Numbered from the stretch's first letter, positions 28,685 through 37,506 are shown. The stretch is 64,000 nt of DNA from Hydrogenophaga palleronii NBRC 102513 (GCF_001571225.1 NZ_BCTJ01000003.1:166915-230914), one strand, 5' to 3'. The notes: a model not told the origin generated them from the sequence alone. Program-made: numbers and translations.

Positions 28685-29689
28685 TCAGAAGCGGTGGCGG
28701 ATGCCCACCGAGTAGCTGCGGCCAGCGGACAGGCCTTCGAGCTTGTCGTGCATGAACACCGCGTACACGTCGGTGCGGCGCGAAAGGTTGTGCACGTAAC
28801 CCAGCGACACGGTGTCGCGGTCGGCGCCCACGTTCAGGTCCATGGAGCCGTACTGCGCGATCACGGCGCCCGCGCCCAGCGGCACGCGCACACCTGCGCC
28901 GACGATGTCGGTCTTGATCAGCGTGGTGGTGTTCTTCACCTGGCCGTATTGCAGGAAGGCCTTGGCAACCGTGAAGTCGTAAGAGGCACCCAACTGGGTG
29001 GTCTCGGTGTCGGCCAGTGGTGCTGCGGCGTCCTTCTTCACGTTCTGGTACACCAGGCTGGCCGCCAGCGGACCGCCGCTGTAGCTCACGCCCACGCTCC
29101 AGTTGCCGCCATTGCCGACGCCGGCGGCGCTCTCTTTGGTGGCGATCGAGGTGCCGAAGCGGAAGCCGCCCAGCGTCGGGCTGGCATAGGACACGGAGTC
29201 GTTCCAGCCACTGTCACCGGTGACCGAACCCGCGCCCGACGCGAAGTAGTGGCGAGTGGCAGGCGAATAACCGAAGGAGTCGCCGAAGGCGTTGAACATC
29301 AGCGTGGAGATGAACAGCTGCGTGGTCGTGCGGCCGAAGTTGATGGAACCGAAGTCCTTGTGCGACAGGCCCACCGAGGCGGTGCGCGAGAACTGCGCGT
29401 CACCATTGAAACGGGCCTGTTCACCGGTATCGCCGCGGAAGAAGCCTTCGATCTTGAACTGCGCCGACAGGCCGCTGCCCAGGTCTTCGCTGCCGCTGAA
29501 ACCGTAGAAGCTGGTGCTCATCCTGCCGCTGTCCACACCGGTGACCGAGGTGCCGCCGGGCGCCTTGGTCGAGCCCACGCTCATGTCGATCAGGCCATAG
29601 ACCTGCACCGTGCTCTGCGCCTGCGCGCCAACGGCGGCCGAACCCAGCACCGCGGCAGCCAACAGGCTGCGAGTGAATGTTTTTTTCAT
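28685..29689 (-). CDS. Gram-negative porin (Gram_neg_porins, beta-proteobacterial type)
   Basis: A 334-residue outer-membrane porin. The ATG at 29689 (MKKTFTRSLL) starts a signal peptide cleaved near residue 24 (AQA/QS). The mature start STVQVYGLIDMSVG, loop SRTASVGLSHKDFGSINFGR and the terminal YSVGIRHRF with final Phe are typical of 16-stranded trimeric porins. The open frame extends upstream but has no matching sequence. A GGAG site precedes the start and a clear terminator follows. Pore selectivity is unknown. Confidence 0.9.
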   Translation of the reverse strand: MKKTFTRSLLAAAVLGSAAVGAQAQSTVQVYGLIDMSVGSTKAPGGTSVTGVDSGRMSTSFYGFSGSEDLGSGLSAQFKIEGFFRGDTGEQARFNGDAQFSRTASVGLSHKDFGSINFGRTTTQLFISTLMFNAFGDSFGYSPATRHYFASGAGSVTGDSGWNDSVSYASPTLGGFRFGTSIATKESAAGVGNGGNWSVGVSYSGGPLAASLVYQNVKKDAAAPLADTETTQLGASYDFTVAKAFLQYGQVKNTTTLIKTDIVGAGVRVPLGAGAVIAQYGSMDLNVGADRDTVSLGYVHNLSRRTDVYAVFMHDKLEGLSAGRSYSVGIRHRF

Positions 29690-29921
29690 CAAGGAAACTC
29701 CAGTCGAGAGGGAATGGTTGTTGTTGGAACACCGCCGGGGGCGGTCGCTCTTCGGCCATCGCCTCGCGCAACGCCGGGCCGAACCATGGCGGTGCACAAA
29801 GGCCAGGCCTCGGAACGCGCTCGCTGGATTGCAATATCCGGGCCACGCAATCACCACCTGCGTGCTGCTCGTGGCCTCGAAGTTGTGTGGGGTGTGAAGG
29901 CGCGCGGCGGCGCCGCCCGGC

Positions 29922-30923
29922 TCAGCGCAGGTGCTGGCGGAAGAACGCCACCGCCGCCGCGTTCATGCGTCGGTGCAGCGCGTCGCGGTTGACGCCCTGC
30001 GGGTCTTCGCAGATCTGGGGCACCAAGTTGCGCAGGGCCGCGGTGCACGGCGCGAGAAACACAAAGTGCCCTGCGCCGTCCGCCACCTGGTGGTCGATGC
30101 TCTGCTTCGGCAGCGCCTTGCGGATGGCCTCCACGTGCGCAGGCTCGACACCGTCACCACCCAGGGCCGAGGCCCAGAGTTGCACTGGCGCGCGCACCGG
30201 TTTCAGGCCCGCGGCGTCAAACAGGTTCAGCGGGTCCACCACCACCGCCGCGCGCACGCGTGGGTCGGCGAGTGGCCGCAGCGCGGGCGGGCTGGCGCCC
30301 AGTTCGCGGCAGATGGGCCAGGCGTCCGGTGCCGCGCCACGCGGGCAGAAGCGCGCGCTGGCCGCGGCGGCGCTGGGCACCGCGCCCACCAGGGCCAGCG
30401 CGGTGTAGCCACCGCGTGAAAAACCGAACACGCCAATGGCTTGAGACTTCAACTGCCGGCGCTGCGGCCAGTCTTCCTGCATGAAGGAGATCACCCGGCT
30501 CACATCGCGCGGGCGGGATTCAAAGATGCGCCAGTGGCCGGCCGCGCCGTCGTCGCCGAAGCTGTCTCCGGGATGGTTCAGGCTCACCACCACGAAGCCG
30601 GCGTCGGCGAGCGCGGTGGCGGTGTCGTGGTGGCCGAGCGAGTCACCGCCCTGCCCGTGCGAGATCACCACCAGCGGCAGCGCCTCACCCGCCACCGGGC
30701 AGCGGCGCATGCCCTGCACCACATAGGGCCCGAGCGCGGTGGGCTCGGCCGCAGTGGCGCAGGGGCTCCAGACCAGGGCCTCGATGCCGGGTTCGGTACC
30801 GTTGGCGGGCACGAGAAGACGGTCGAAGCCGGCGGCGTGGGCGCACACGCCGGACAGTGCGAGCAGGCCCGCAGCCCACCACCGGGCGCGCCGGGCCGGG
30901 GTGCGTTTCTCAGACCCGGTCAT
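29922..30923 (-). CDS. Secreted alpha/beta hydrolase (dienelactone hydrolase/PAF-acetylhydrolase-like)
   Basis: A 333-residue protein with an N-terminal signal-like segment (about 14-31, ending AHAAG). The nucleophile elbow GFSRGG places Ser169; ISHGQGG near 88-94 forms the oxyanion region, and a late GAGHFVF supplies the His. It is probably an exported esterase or lipase. Its start lies 14 bases inside the YCII gene, so it is the last gene of the flavin-monooxygenase operon. Confidence 0.78.
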   Translation of the reverse strand: MTGSEKRTPARRARWWAAGLLALSGVCAHAAGFDRLLVPANGTEPGIEALVWSPCATAAEPTALGPYVVQGMRRCPVAGEALPLVVISHGQGGDSLGHHDTATALADAGFVVVSLNHPGDSFGDDGAAGHWRIFESRPRDVSRVISFMQEDWPQRRQLKSQAIGVFGFSRGGYTALALVGAVPSAAAASARFCPRGAAPDAWPICRELGASPPALRPLADPRVRAAVVVDPLNLFDAAGLKPVRAPVQLWASALGGDGVEPAHVEAIRKALPKQSIDHQVADGAGHFVFLAPCTAALRNLVPQICEDPQGVNRDALHRRMNAAAVAFFRQHLR

Positions 30924-31329
30924 TGGCCGGGCGCTCAGGCGTTTCGCAAGTCCGCTCGAAGGCGTTGCAGCGGTTCTGCGCGAGGGGCCGCACGTCGTAC
31001 TCCAGGCCGCAGGCCAGGCAGGGGTTGTCGGCCATCAGGCTCGCGGCTTCGGTCAGGCTGCGCGCGCGCACGAACCAGAAGCCGCCGATGACTTCCTTGG
31101 CCTCGGTGAACGGGCCGTCCAGGATGCGTTCGCGCGAAACACGTTTGCCTTCGGGCTCCAGGCGCTGCCCGGTGCGCATCACGCCGTGCTCCACCAGATT
31201 GCTGTACCAGCGGTAGAACGCGTCGATCGACGCCTGGATTTCTTCCGGCGACTTGTCGGCATCCCACTGGCCGCGCGAGATCACGAGGTACTCGCTCACC
31301 GGCGGGTCGTCGCGCTCTTCCAGGCTCAT
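30910..31329 (-). CDS. YCII-related domain protein
   Basis: A 139-residue protein from the ATG at 31329 (MSLEERDD; ATGA overlap with the SnoaL gene). The YCII/DGPF core is seen in ILDGPFTEAKEVIGGFWFVRARS. The C-terminus, AFERTCETPERP, is polar. YCII proteins have a dimeric ferredoxin-like fold of uncertain biochemical role and often lie next to ECF sigma factors; none is adjacent here. It overlaps the hydrolase start. Confidence 0.78.
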   Translation of the reverse strand: MSLEERDDPPVSEYLVISRGQWDADKSPEEIQASIDAFYRWYSNLVEHGVMRTGQRLEPEGKRVSRERILDGPFTEAKEVIGGFWFVRARSLTEAASLMADNPCLACGLEYDVRPLAQNRCNAFERTCETPERPANDRV

Positions 31330-31715
31330 GTCGCCGCTCCGGGTGGTGGTTGTGGGGTCAGTTGCGCCGGGTCGTAGAAGAACTGTTCCTGCACGATCTG
31401 CTCGCCCTCCCAATGTTGATGCGCGAGTTCTTCCAGCTCGGTCACCGAATCGTCGTGCCACACGAAGCGGAAACGCCAGCGCAACACCACCTGGTCGCCG
31501 TTCACGAACACCGGGCGCACGCACTGCGAGCGGATGGAGGTGGCGCGCGCCATCACCGCGCGCTCGTGGGCCAGCAGCTGCTCGCGGCCGACGCGCGGAG
31601 CATCCTGGTTCTCCTGCATCGAGGCATGCGGTGCGTAAAAGGCTTCGATGGCCTGGTCGTGTGCATTGCTCTCGACCAGTTCGATGAAACGCTCAAGGGT
31701 GGCGGTGCTGGGCAT
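31326..31715 (-). CDS. SnoaL-like/NTF2-fold protein
   Basis: A 129-residue protein with the NTF2-fold pattern LERFIELVESNAHDQAIEAFYAP, then a beta-rich second half (QVVLRWRFRFVW, IVQEQFFYDP). Such proteins may be small isomerases, hydrolases or binding proteins. It starts 13 bases after the upstream stop and overlaps the YCII gene by 4 bases. No specific substrate can be proposed. Confidence 0.75.
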   Translation of the reverse strand: MPSTATLERFIELVESNAHDQAIEAFYAPHASMQENQDAPRVGREQLLAHERAVMARATSIRSQCVRPVFVNGDQVVLRWRFRFVWHDDSVTELEELAHQHWEGEQIVQEQFFYDPAQLTPQPPPGAAT

Positions 31716-31728
31716 GCGGCAGTCTCTC

Positions 31729-32229
31729 TCAATCGGAATCGGAATCGGAATCGGAATCGGAATCGGCGATCAAGCCGAGGGAAGTGAAACGCAGGTGGTG
31801 CATGGCCTCGCGCAGGATCAGCACATGGGCCATGAAGCTCGCCTGCAGGGGCAGGCCCGACGACGCGGTGGGGCGGCCGAGCGACAACGCCGCCAGCTGG
31901 TTGAAGAGGTCTTCCACCGCGTCGATGGACAGCAGCGCCGGCCCGGTGGCCGCGCCGCGCGGCAGCAGGTTGTGCAGCTGCCACGAGGCGGCATCGCTGC
32001 TGACCCAGGGCATGGGGGATGGCAATTCGCGCAGCAGCGGCATCACCGCGTCCTCCACGTGTTCGATCGCGTGTTCGATCTCCAGCGGCGTGGGCGGCTC
32101 GTGGTGGAACGGGCCGTTGCCCAGCGCCTCGGTGCCGATGCCCAACACCCAGCTGCGGCCACTGCCGCTGTCGGTGATGCGGGTCTGGCGCGTGCCGATG
32201 GCCAGTTGCAGGTGCGCGGCCTCAGACAC
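31729..32229 (-). CDS. Hypothetical protein with an Asp-Ser repeat tail
   Basis: A 166-residue protein with the likely start GTG at 32229 (MSEAAHLQL), 8 bases inside the end of the monooxygenase gene. I do not recognise the family. The central part has a helical stretch (IEHAIEHVEDAVMPLLREL) and a C-terminal helix with LILREAMHHLRF. The last ten residues are five Asp-Ser-type repeats encoded by a hexanucleotide tandem repeat that ends at the stop codon. It is co-transcribed with the flavin monooxygenase. Confidence 0.65.
   Translation of the reverse strand: MSEAAHLQLAIGTRQTRITDSGSGRSWVLGIGTEALGNGPFHHEPPTPLEIEHAIEHVEDAVMPLLRELPSPMPWVSSDAASWQLHNLLPRGAATGPALLSIDAVEDLFNQLAALSLGRPTASSGLPLQASFMAHVLILREAMHHLRFTSLGLIADSDSDSDSDSD
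31731..31766. repeat. Hexanucleotide microsatellite, six AATCGG units
   Basis: Six perfect head-to-tail copies of AATCGG cover 31731-31766. On the minus strand they read GATTCC, coding Asp-Ser, and form the extreme C-terminus of the hypothetical protein. Gain or loss of units would lengthen or shorten the tail without shifting the frame. Confidence 0.92.
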
Positions 32230-33457
32230 TGCGCTGCCCTCGCGCTGCGCGGGACTGCCGCTGGCCGATGCGTTCGGCCACCCGTGGTGCCTGCTGGGCA
32301 ATGGTGCGCAGCAGGCCGCCGGGCTGGCGCATGTCGAAGCCGACGAAGTGCAGGCCTTCGAGCGGGCCTTCGCCGCTGAGCGTGGTGGGCAGGCCCGTGC
32401 CGTCCAGCGGCAAGGGCGTGTACGGGAACAGCTCGCTCAGTGCGGCGTCGTAGCCGGTGGCCAGCAGCACGGCGTCGAAGGGGTGCACCGTGCCGTCGGT
32501 GAAGCGCACACCGCCCGAGGTGAGGGTCTGCACACCCGGATAGACATGGATGTCGCCACTGACGATGCGGTGCAGGGTGCCGACGTCGATCACCGGTGTC
32601 TTGCCCTGCTCGCGCAGCTGGCGCAGCGGCGAGATCGCCGGGGTGCGCAAGCCGTGGCGGCGCAGGTCGCCCACCGTGAGGTTGCGCAACAGCGTGGCCA
32701 GGGCATCGCCCAGCGGCGTGGGCAGCTTGCTCAGCTGGATGCTGGAGAGCTGGCTGGGCCGGCCCATCACCTCGCGGTGCACGATGTTGACCGGCGAGCG
32801 CACCGACAGCGCCGCGCGCACGCCGTTTTCCACCAGATCGAGCGCGATTTCGGCGCCGGTGTTGCCCATGCCGACCACCAGCACGCGCCGGCCGGCGAAG
32901 GGCGCGGCGTTGCGGTAGCTGCGGCTGTGCAGCAGGCGGCCCTGGTACACGTCTTCACCCGGCAGCGTGGGCATGCGCGGCCGCTGGTTCGCGCCGGTGG
33001 CCACCACCACGTGGTTGGCCGACATCAGCCGCCCGTTGCCCAGCGCCACCTGCCACGGCGCGCCGGGCCCCTGGCGCGGCTCGATGGCGGTCACGGTCTG
33101 GCCGAACTCGGGCTCGATGCCGTGCCGGCGCGCATAGGCCACCAGGTAGTCCACCACGCCCTGGCGCGGCACGTAACGCGGCGCGTCGTCGGGAAAGTCC
33201 ATGCCCGGCAGCGCCGAATGGGTCTTGACGGTGTGCAGGTGCAGGCGCGTGTAGTGGTGGCGCCAGGACGAGGCCACGTCGTTGGCGCGGTCCAGCACCA
33301 GCGGGCTGTGCCCGGCCTGCACCAGGCAGGCGGCGGTGGCCAGCCCGGCCGGCCCGGCGCCGATGACGATGATGTCGGCCTCGCTCTCGGGGTCCAGCGG
33401 GGCCTGGTTGGAGCCGCGGAACGGCTCGAAGTGAGGGTGAGGCGTGGCTTGGTCCAT
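32222..33457 (-). CDS. Flavin-containing monooxygenase (YUCCA/FMO-like NAD(P)-dependent oxidoreductase)
   Basis: A 411-residue protein from the ATG at 33457 (MDQATPHPHF). The FAD-binding GAGPAGLA is at 33-40 and the NADPH-binding GMGNTGAE at 196-203. Between them YQGRLLHSRSY (171-181) matches the FMO identifying motif pattern with Tyr in place of Phe. LLATGYD near the C-terminus is the second FMO hallmark. It should insert one oxygen atom into a soft nucleophile or ketone using NADPH and O2. It heads an operon with the unknown, SnoaL, YCII and hydrolase genes. The substrate is unknown. Confidence 0.85.
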   Translation of the reverse strand: MDQATPHPHFEPFRGSNQAPLDPESEADIIVIGAGPAGLATAACLVQAGHSPLVLDRANDVASSWRHHYTRLHLHTVKTHSALPGMDFPDDAPRYVPRQGVVDYLVAYARRHGIEPEFGQTVTAIEPRQGPGAPWQVALGNGRLMSANHVVVATGANQRPRMPTLPGEDVYQGRLLHSRSYRNAAPFAGRRVLVVGMGNTGAEIALDLVENGVRAALSVRSPVNIVHREVMGRPSQLSSIQLSKLPTPLGDALATLLRNLTVGDLRRHGLRTPAISPLRQLREQGKTPVIDVGTLHRIVSGDIHVYPGVQTLTSGGVRFTDGTVHPFDAVLLATGYDAALSELFPYTPLPLDGTGLPTTLSGEGPLEGLHFVGFDMRQPGGLLRTIAQQAPRVAERIGQRQSRAARGQRSV

Positions 33458-33521
33458 GGCGGCGAAAGGGGTCAGTGTGGCCCAGTGTGGCGGTCCGCCG
33501 CCGCGCTCGCCATGAGGGCTT

Positions 33522-34040
33522 TTACCCGGGGGGGTTTTCACTGAAGCTGGCGAGCAGCCGGGCTCTTTCCTGCAAGAATGCTTTTTCACGCGCGTTGCCG
33601 GCCAGCCTGGCGGCGCGTTCGAATTCGGCACGCGCCTCGGCATCGCGCCCGAGCCGGGCCAGCAGATCACCGCGCACGCTGGGCAGCCAATGGTACTGGC
33701 ACAGCGACTTGTCCTTTTGCAGCGCGGCCATCAGCAGCAGACCGGCCGCCGGCCCGGCGTGCATGGCCATCGCCTCGGCCATGCTCTCGCAACGCAGCAG
33801 GAAAAAGCCGCCGACCATTTCCCTGGCTTCGGCAAAAGGGCCGTCGAGCACCTGCGGCTTGCCACCACCACCGGTGCGCACACGCACCCCCTGCGACTGC
33901 GAGGCGAGCGCCTGCAGCTTGCCACGTGCCTGCAGGTCTTCACCAAAGCGCTGCATGCGCGCATACAGCTCACGCCCCTGCGCTTCGGTGCGGGTGCTGC
34001 GTTGCCCGGTGGGCTCAAGGATCAACAACCTGTGCGGCAT
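33522..34040 (-). CDS. YCII-domain protein fused to the C-terminal tail of an ECF sigma factor
   Basis: A 172-residue protein from the ATG at 34040 (MPHRLLILEP). Residues 1-95 are a YCII domain (VLDGPFAEAREMVGGFFLL). Residues 96-165, from GPAAG through HWLPSVRGDLLARLGRDAEA, match the helical tail that normally ends the large ECF sigma factors encoded next to YCII genes. The sigma-70 region 2 and 4 domains are absent. An in-frame deletion joining a YCII gene to the end of its downstream sigma gene would give exactly this product. Whether the fusion has a function is open. Confidence 0.72.
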   Translation of the reverse strand: MPHRLLILEPTGQRSTRTEAQGRELYARMQRFGEDLQARGKLQALASQSQGVRVRTGGGGKPQVLDGPFAEAREMVGGFFLLRCESMAEAMAMHAGPAAGLLLMAALQKDKSLCQYHWLPSVRGDLLARLGRDAEARAEFERAARLAGNAREKAFLQERARLLASFSENPPG

Positions 34041-34120
34041 GGATGGCAGCCTTTTGTTGTACCCAAAAGATGCCATGCCAACGCTTGACCCGCTGCTGCA
34101 AATGCCCACAACTCCCTTCC

Positions 34121-34402
34121 ATGAACATTGGTACCTTCAACGCTTTTCGCCTCCAGGCGCTGATGGAGGGCTATGACGAGGTGCTCGAGCGCGACTGGGC
34201 ACCCCTGACCATTCTGGACATGCACACGCACCCGTTCTCGGCGCGTGCCATGGTCACGCGTGGCGAGATGTGGATCACCGTGGGTGACCTCACGCGCCAG
34301 CTGCGCCCGGGCGAAAGCTTCGAGGTGCAGCGCGACCAGCCACACGCCGAAAGGTACGGCGCGCAAGGCGCCACCTGCTGGGTGGCGCAGCGCGAAGACT
34401 GA
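34121..34402 (+). CDS. Small cupin-domain protein
   Basis: A 93-residue protein starting at 34121 (MNIGTFNAF). The cupin motif 1 pattern is visible as MHTHPFSARAMVTRGEMWITVGD, here broken as HTH...E...G, and motif 2 near QRDQPHAE. Metal ligands His-x-His and a later His are present. A ribosome site is not evident, so the start could differ. Single-domain cupins may be sensors or small enzymes; nothing nearby fixes the role. Confidence 0.65.
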   Translation: MNIGTFNAFRLQALMEGYDEVLERDWAPLTILDMHTHPFSARAMVTRGEMWITVGDLTRQLRPGESFEVQRDQPHAERYGAQGATCWVAQRED

Positions 34403-34506
34403 GCCCCACAAACACGCACACATCCCCTCACGCATTCCCTTGCCTGGGGGTTGAGATGTCACACCCGCTGGCGCACAGTGGCGGCCTGCTTCAACAGGAG
34501 CCTGCC

Positions 34507-35547
34507 ATGAACCTGCGCCAACTCCGCATCGGTTCGTTCAACCTGTACAACCTGAACGAGCCCGGCTTGCCCATCTACACCGACGCCGACGGCTGGCCCC
34601 AGGCCGAGTACGACCGCAAGATCGAGTGGGCCGCGCGCCAGTTGCGCATGTTGCAGGCCGATGTGTTCGGTTTCCAGGAGCTCTGGCACGCGGCCTCGCT
34701 GGCGCGTGTGCTCGAGGCCTCCGGCCTGGCCGACACCCACGATCTGCTGGCCCCGCCCGACGCCGACGGCCGCGCCATCCACTGCGCGGCCATCGTGCGC
34801 AAGGGGCTGCTGCAGGGCTCACCCGACTGGATTGCCCGCTTTCCGCCCGGCTTCGTGCTGCAGTCCAGAGGCGACGACCCGCAGACGCCGCGCATCGCGG
34901 TCAACATCGAAGGCTTCTCGCGCCCAGTGCTGCACTTCACCATCCGTCCGCGCGAGGCGGGGCCGGATGTGCACGTCTATGTGTGCCACTTCAAGTCCAA
35001 GGGGCCGACCAAGGTCTTCACCGAGGCCTGGTACAAGGCCGACCGCACGCTCTACACCAAACACGCCACCGGCCTGGGCGCCGCGCTCTCCACCATCCGG
35101 CGCACCGCCGAGGCTGCGGCCCTGCGGTTCCTGCTCACCGAGCAGATGAAGGACAACAACACCCCGGTGATCGTGCTCGGCGACATCAACGACGGCCAGC
35201 ACAGCAACACCGCCAACATCCTGACCGACCAGCCGCGTTACCTGGTGGGCGAGAGCAAGGGCGGCGGCGACACCGCGCTCTACACCGCGCAGACGCTGCA
35301 GGAGTACCGCGACACGCGCGACGTGTACTACACGCACGTGCACCAGGACATCCGCGAATCGCTCGACCACATCCTGGTGAGCCAGGAGTTCTACGACAAC
35401 AGCCGCCACCGCATCTGGATCTTCGACGGCCTGGCGATCAACAACGACCACCTGAACTTTGAAGACCACAAGGCCGATGGTTCGACCGACCACGGCGTGA
35501 TCTGCGCCACCTTCAAGTACAGCCCGGCCAAGGTCGTCACGCCCTGA
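34507..35547 (+). CDS. Endonuclease/exonuclease/phosphatase (EEP) family protein
   Basis: A 346-residue protein from the ATG at 34507, preceded by AGGAG. The EEP fold shows RIGSFNLYNLN near the start, FGFQELWH with the metal Glu, VCHFKSKGP, VLGDINDG with the Asp-Asn pair, and a late SLDHILVS and DHGVICATF carrying the Asp-His catalytic pair. No signal peptide is seen. The fold serves DNases, sphingomyelinases and inositol phosphatases; this member's substrate is not apparent. Confidence 0.85.
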   Translation: MNLRQLRIGSFNLYNLNEPGLPIYTDADGWPQAEYDRKIEWAARQLRMLQADVFGFQELWHAASLARVLEASGLADTHDLLAPPDADGRAIHCAAIVRKGLLQGSPDWIARFPPGFVLQSRGDDPQTPRIAVNIEGFSRPVLHFTIRPREAGPDVHVYVCHFKSKGPTKVFTEAWYKADRTLYTKHATGLGAALSTIRRTAEAAALRFLLTEQMKDNNTPVIVLGDINDGQHSNTANILTDQPRYLVGESKGGGDTALYTAQTLQEYRDTRDVYYTHVHQDIRESLDHILVSQEFYDNSRHRIWIFDGLAINNDHLNFEDHKADGSTDHGVICATFKYSPAKVVTP

Positions 35548-35564
35548 GGCGCGGTGGCCCGCCG

Positions 35565-36032
35565 TCAGCGTTCTGCAGTGGCCAGGGCGTCGCGCGACTT
35601 GACGAAGCGCACCTGCTCGTCGGGCTGCACACCATCGTCCACCCAGCCGAGGTGGCGGTAGAAACCGTTGGCACGCACCGCGCGGTCGCTGTCGGTCAGC
35701 AGCCAGACCGATTCCAGACCCTGCGCAAACAGCCATTGCTCCGCCGCCTGCATGAGCCGCCGGCCCAGGCCGCGGTTCTCGTGGCCGGGTGCCACGAACA
35801 TCGCAAACACCGTGGCCTCTTCGGCATCGGCCATGGCGAAGGCCAGCACCTCGCCCTGCACTTCGGCCACCCAGCCACGGCCCGGGTGTTCCAGCATGGC
35901 CGGCAGGCTCTGTGGCGTGATGCCCAGGGCCGCCAGCTCGTCCATTGAGAGGTGGTTCTCGCGCACGCTGGTGCGGATCTCGAACACGCGGTCCACGTCG
36001 GTGGCGCGCGCCTCGCGCAACAGCGCGGTCAC
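35565..36032 (-). CDS. GNAT family N-acetyltransferase
   Basis: A 155-residue GNAT protein. The acetyl-CoA loop is seen in FVAPGHENRGLGRRLMQAAEQW at about residues 80-101 (Q/RxxGxG/A type). The C-terminal strand region NGFYRHLGWVDDG is also typical. It overlaps the methyltransferase stop region by 4 bases, so the two are co-transcribed. Substrate unknown. Confidence 0.85.
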   Translation of the reverse strand: MTALLREARATDVDRVFEIRTSVRENHLSMDELAALGITPQSLPAMLEHPGRGWVAEVQGEVLAFAMADAEEATVFAMFVAPGHENRGLGRRLMQAAEQWLFAQGLESVWLLTDSDRAVRANGFYRHLGWVDDGVQPDEQVRFVKSRDALATAER

Positions 36033-37252
36033 GCCGCTGGCTCCAGCAACACGTACAGGCCCATCACCGGTTGCTGCTGGTCTTCGCGCAGCGGTGCCTC
36101 CCAGGTCTGACGCAGCCTGAAGCCGTGTGCAGCCGCCAGGCGTTCGACGTAGGCGGCGGAATGCGCGTAACGCAGGCTGGGCCGCAACTGCAGCTCATGC
36201 CCCGGGTCCGCGAGTTCAACCGAAAAGGCAAACACGCCCTGCGGCTGCAAGCGCTGCCGCACGGCGGCAAACACCTCTTCAAGCGCACCCACATAGATGA
36301 ACACGTCGGCGGCGATCACCAGGTCGGCCGGTGCCTGGCTGGCGCGCAGGAAGTCCAGCAAGGTGCCCTGCTGCACCTGGCGGTAGGCGCCGCTGGCGCG
36401 CGCCTGGTCCACCATGGCCTTGGCCAGGTCCACGCCGTCCACCGCGTCGGCATGCGGTGCCATCAGCTGGCCGCACAGGCCGGTGCCGCAACCGAGATCC
36501 AGCACCAGCGGGAAACGCTGGCCGCCCACGCGCAGGGGGGCGAGCAAGGTCTCGTGCGCCTGGTACTTCAGGTGCTGGATCAGGTGGGCCTGGAAGTCGT
36601 CGGCGTACTCGTCGAACAGCGCCTCCACATAGGCCGGCGGCGGTTGCGGCGGCGTGGCCTCGCCCGCGCGCACAGACGCAAGGTAGAAGCGGTGCAGGGT
36701 CTGATCGCCACCGTGGGCCAGCGCCTGCTCGAAGCAGCGCGCGGCCTCGGCGTATTCGCCGGTGTCGCGCAGCAGGCTGCCGCGCTGGCTCCAGGCCTCG
36801 GCCAGGGTGGGGTCGATCTCCAGCGCGCGGTCCAGCGCCTGCAGCGCCTCGGCCGGGCGGTCCAGGCGCAGCAGGCACAAGGCCAGCGAGAGCTGGATCT
36901 GTGCGTTCGTTGCGCCCAGCTTCACGCCCTGCTGCAGCGCGTGCGCGGCACCGGCCCAGTTGGACAACGCTTCCTGCGACAGGCCGAGCGCGATCCAGGC
37001 GTCACGGTGTTGCGGGTCGGCCTGGGTCGCCTGCAGCAAGGTGGCCACCGCCTCGGGCCACTGGCCCAGGCGGCACTGGGTCACGCCGAGGTTGGCCAGG
37101 ATGGAGGGCCGACCCGGCACCAGCGCCAGCGCGGACTGGTAGCGGCTCACGGCCTCGTCGAGCTGGCCGGACTCGAACAGCGCGTTGCCTTCGAAGAAAA
37201 AGGCCTTGGCCTGTTCGGTGGGGTCGATGGGATCGGTGGTGGCGTCGCTCAT
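36029..37252 (-). CDS. TPR-repeat protein with C-terminal SAM-dependent methyltransferase domain
   Basis: A 407-residue protein. About five tetratricopeptide repeats fill residues 12-185. A short linker with FDEYADDFQAHL leads to a class I methyltransferase domain with motif I VLDLGCGTGLCG at about 250-261 and VIAADVFIYVG as the post-motif segment. The family is common in proteobacteria and the TPR part probably binds a protein or peptide partner. It is coupled to the GNAT gene through an ATGA overlap. The methyl acceptor is unknown. Confidence 0.83.
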   Translation of the reverse strand: MSDATTDPIDPTEQAKAFFFEGNALFESGQLDEAVSRYQSALALVPGRPSILANLGVTQCRLGQWPEAVATLLQATQADPQHRDAWIALGLSQEALSNWAGAAHALQQGVKLGATNAQIQLSLALCLLRLDRPAEALQALDRALEIDPTLAEAWSQRGSLLRDTGEYAEAARCFEQALAHGGDQTLHRFYLASVRAGEATPPQPPPAYVEALFDEYADDFQAHLIQHLKYQAHETLLAPLRVGGQRFPLVLDLGCGTGLCGQLMAPHADAVDGVDLAKAMVDQARASGAYRQVQQGTLLDFLRASQAPADLVIAADVFIYVGALEEVFAAVRQRLQPQGVFAFSVELADPGHELQLRPSLRYAHSAAYVERLAAAHGFRLRQTWEAPLREDQQQPVMGLYVLLEPAA

Positions 37253-37261
37253 GCGGCCACC

Positions 37262-37462
37262 TTACACCACCAGCACCGCTCTCACCTCTTCGGCCACCGC
37301 CGCGGCGAACAGCGGATCGTTGATGTGCAGCGGCAGCTTGAGCAAGCGGTGCGTGTCGCTCGGCACGAACAGGCGCTCCAGCCAGGGTGGCGGCACACCC
37401 GCCAAGCGGGCGCGCCCGGGTCTGTTCGTTGAACGAAGGCCCAAAAAAAAAGGGCCGAACAC
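37262..37462 (-). CDS. Small hypothetical open reading frame upstream of the TPR-methyltransferase
   Basis: A possible 66-residue product whose second half (WLERLFVPSDTHRLLKLPLHINDPLF, here split from its tail) looks protein-like. Its stop lies 9 bases before the TPR gene. The only ATG in frame lies inside the terminator loop of the kinase gene, so the real start is uncertain; it may be a gene remnant. Confidence 0.3.
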   Translation of the reverse strand: MFGPFFLGLRSTNRPGRARLAGVPPPWLERLFVPSDTHRLLKLPLHINDPLFAAAVAEEVRAVLVV

Positions 37463-37474
37463 GAAGTCCGGCCC
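37443..37474 (-). terminator. Terminator of the ROK kinase gene
   Basis: On the minus strand a GGGCCG/CGGCCC stem (37469-37474 with 37452-37457) and an 11-base loop are followed by nine T residues (A at 37443-37451 on plus). It lies 33 bases past the kinase stop. Confidence 0.85.
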
Positions 37475-37506
37475 AAAAAGCGACCCCTCTCACACCCCAA
37501 CAAAAT

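Noticed and set aside
37282..37503. Second small minus-strand frame (73 codons) over the kinase terminator
   Set aside because: Cys/Arg/Ser-rich shadow of an overlapping frame; the start is upstream of the terminator hairpin.
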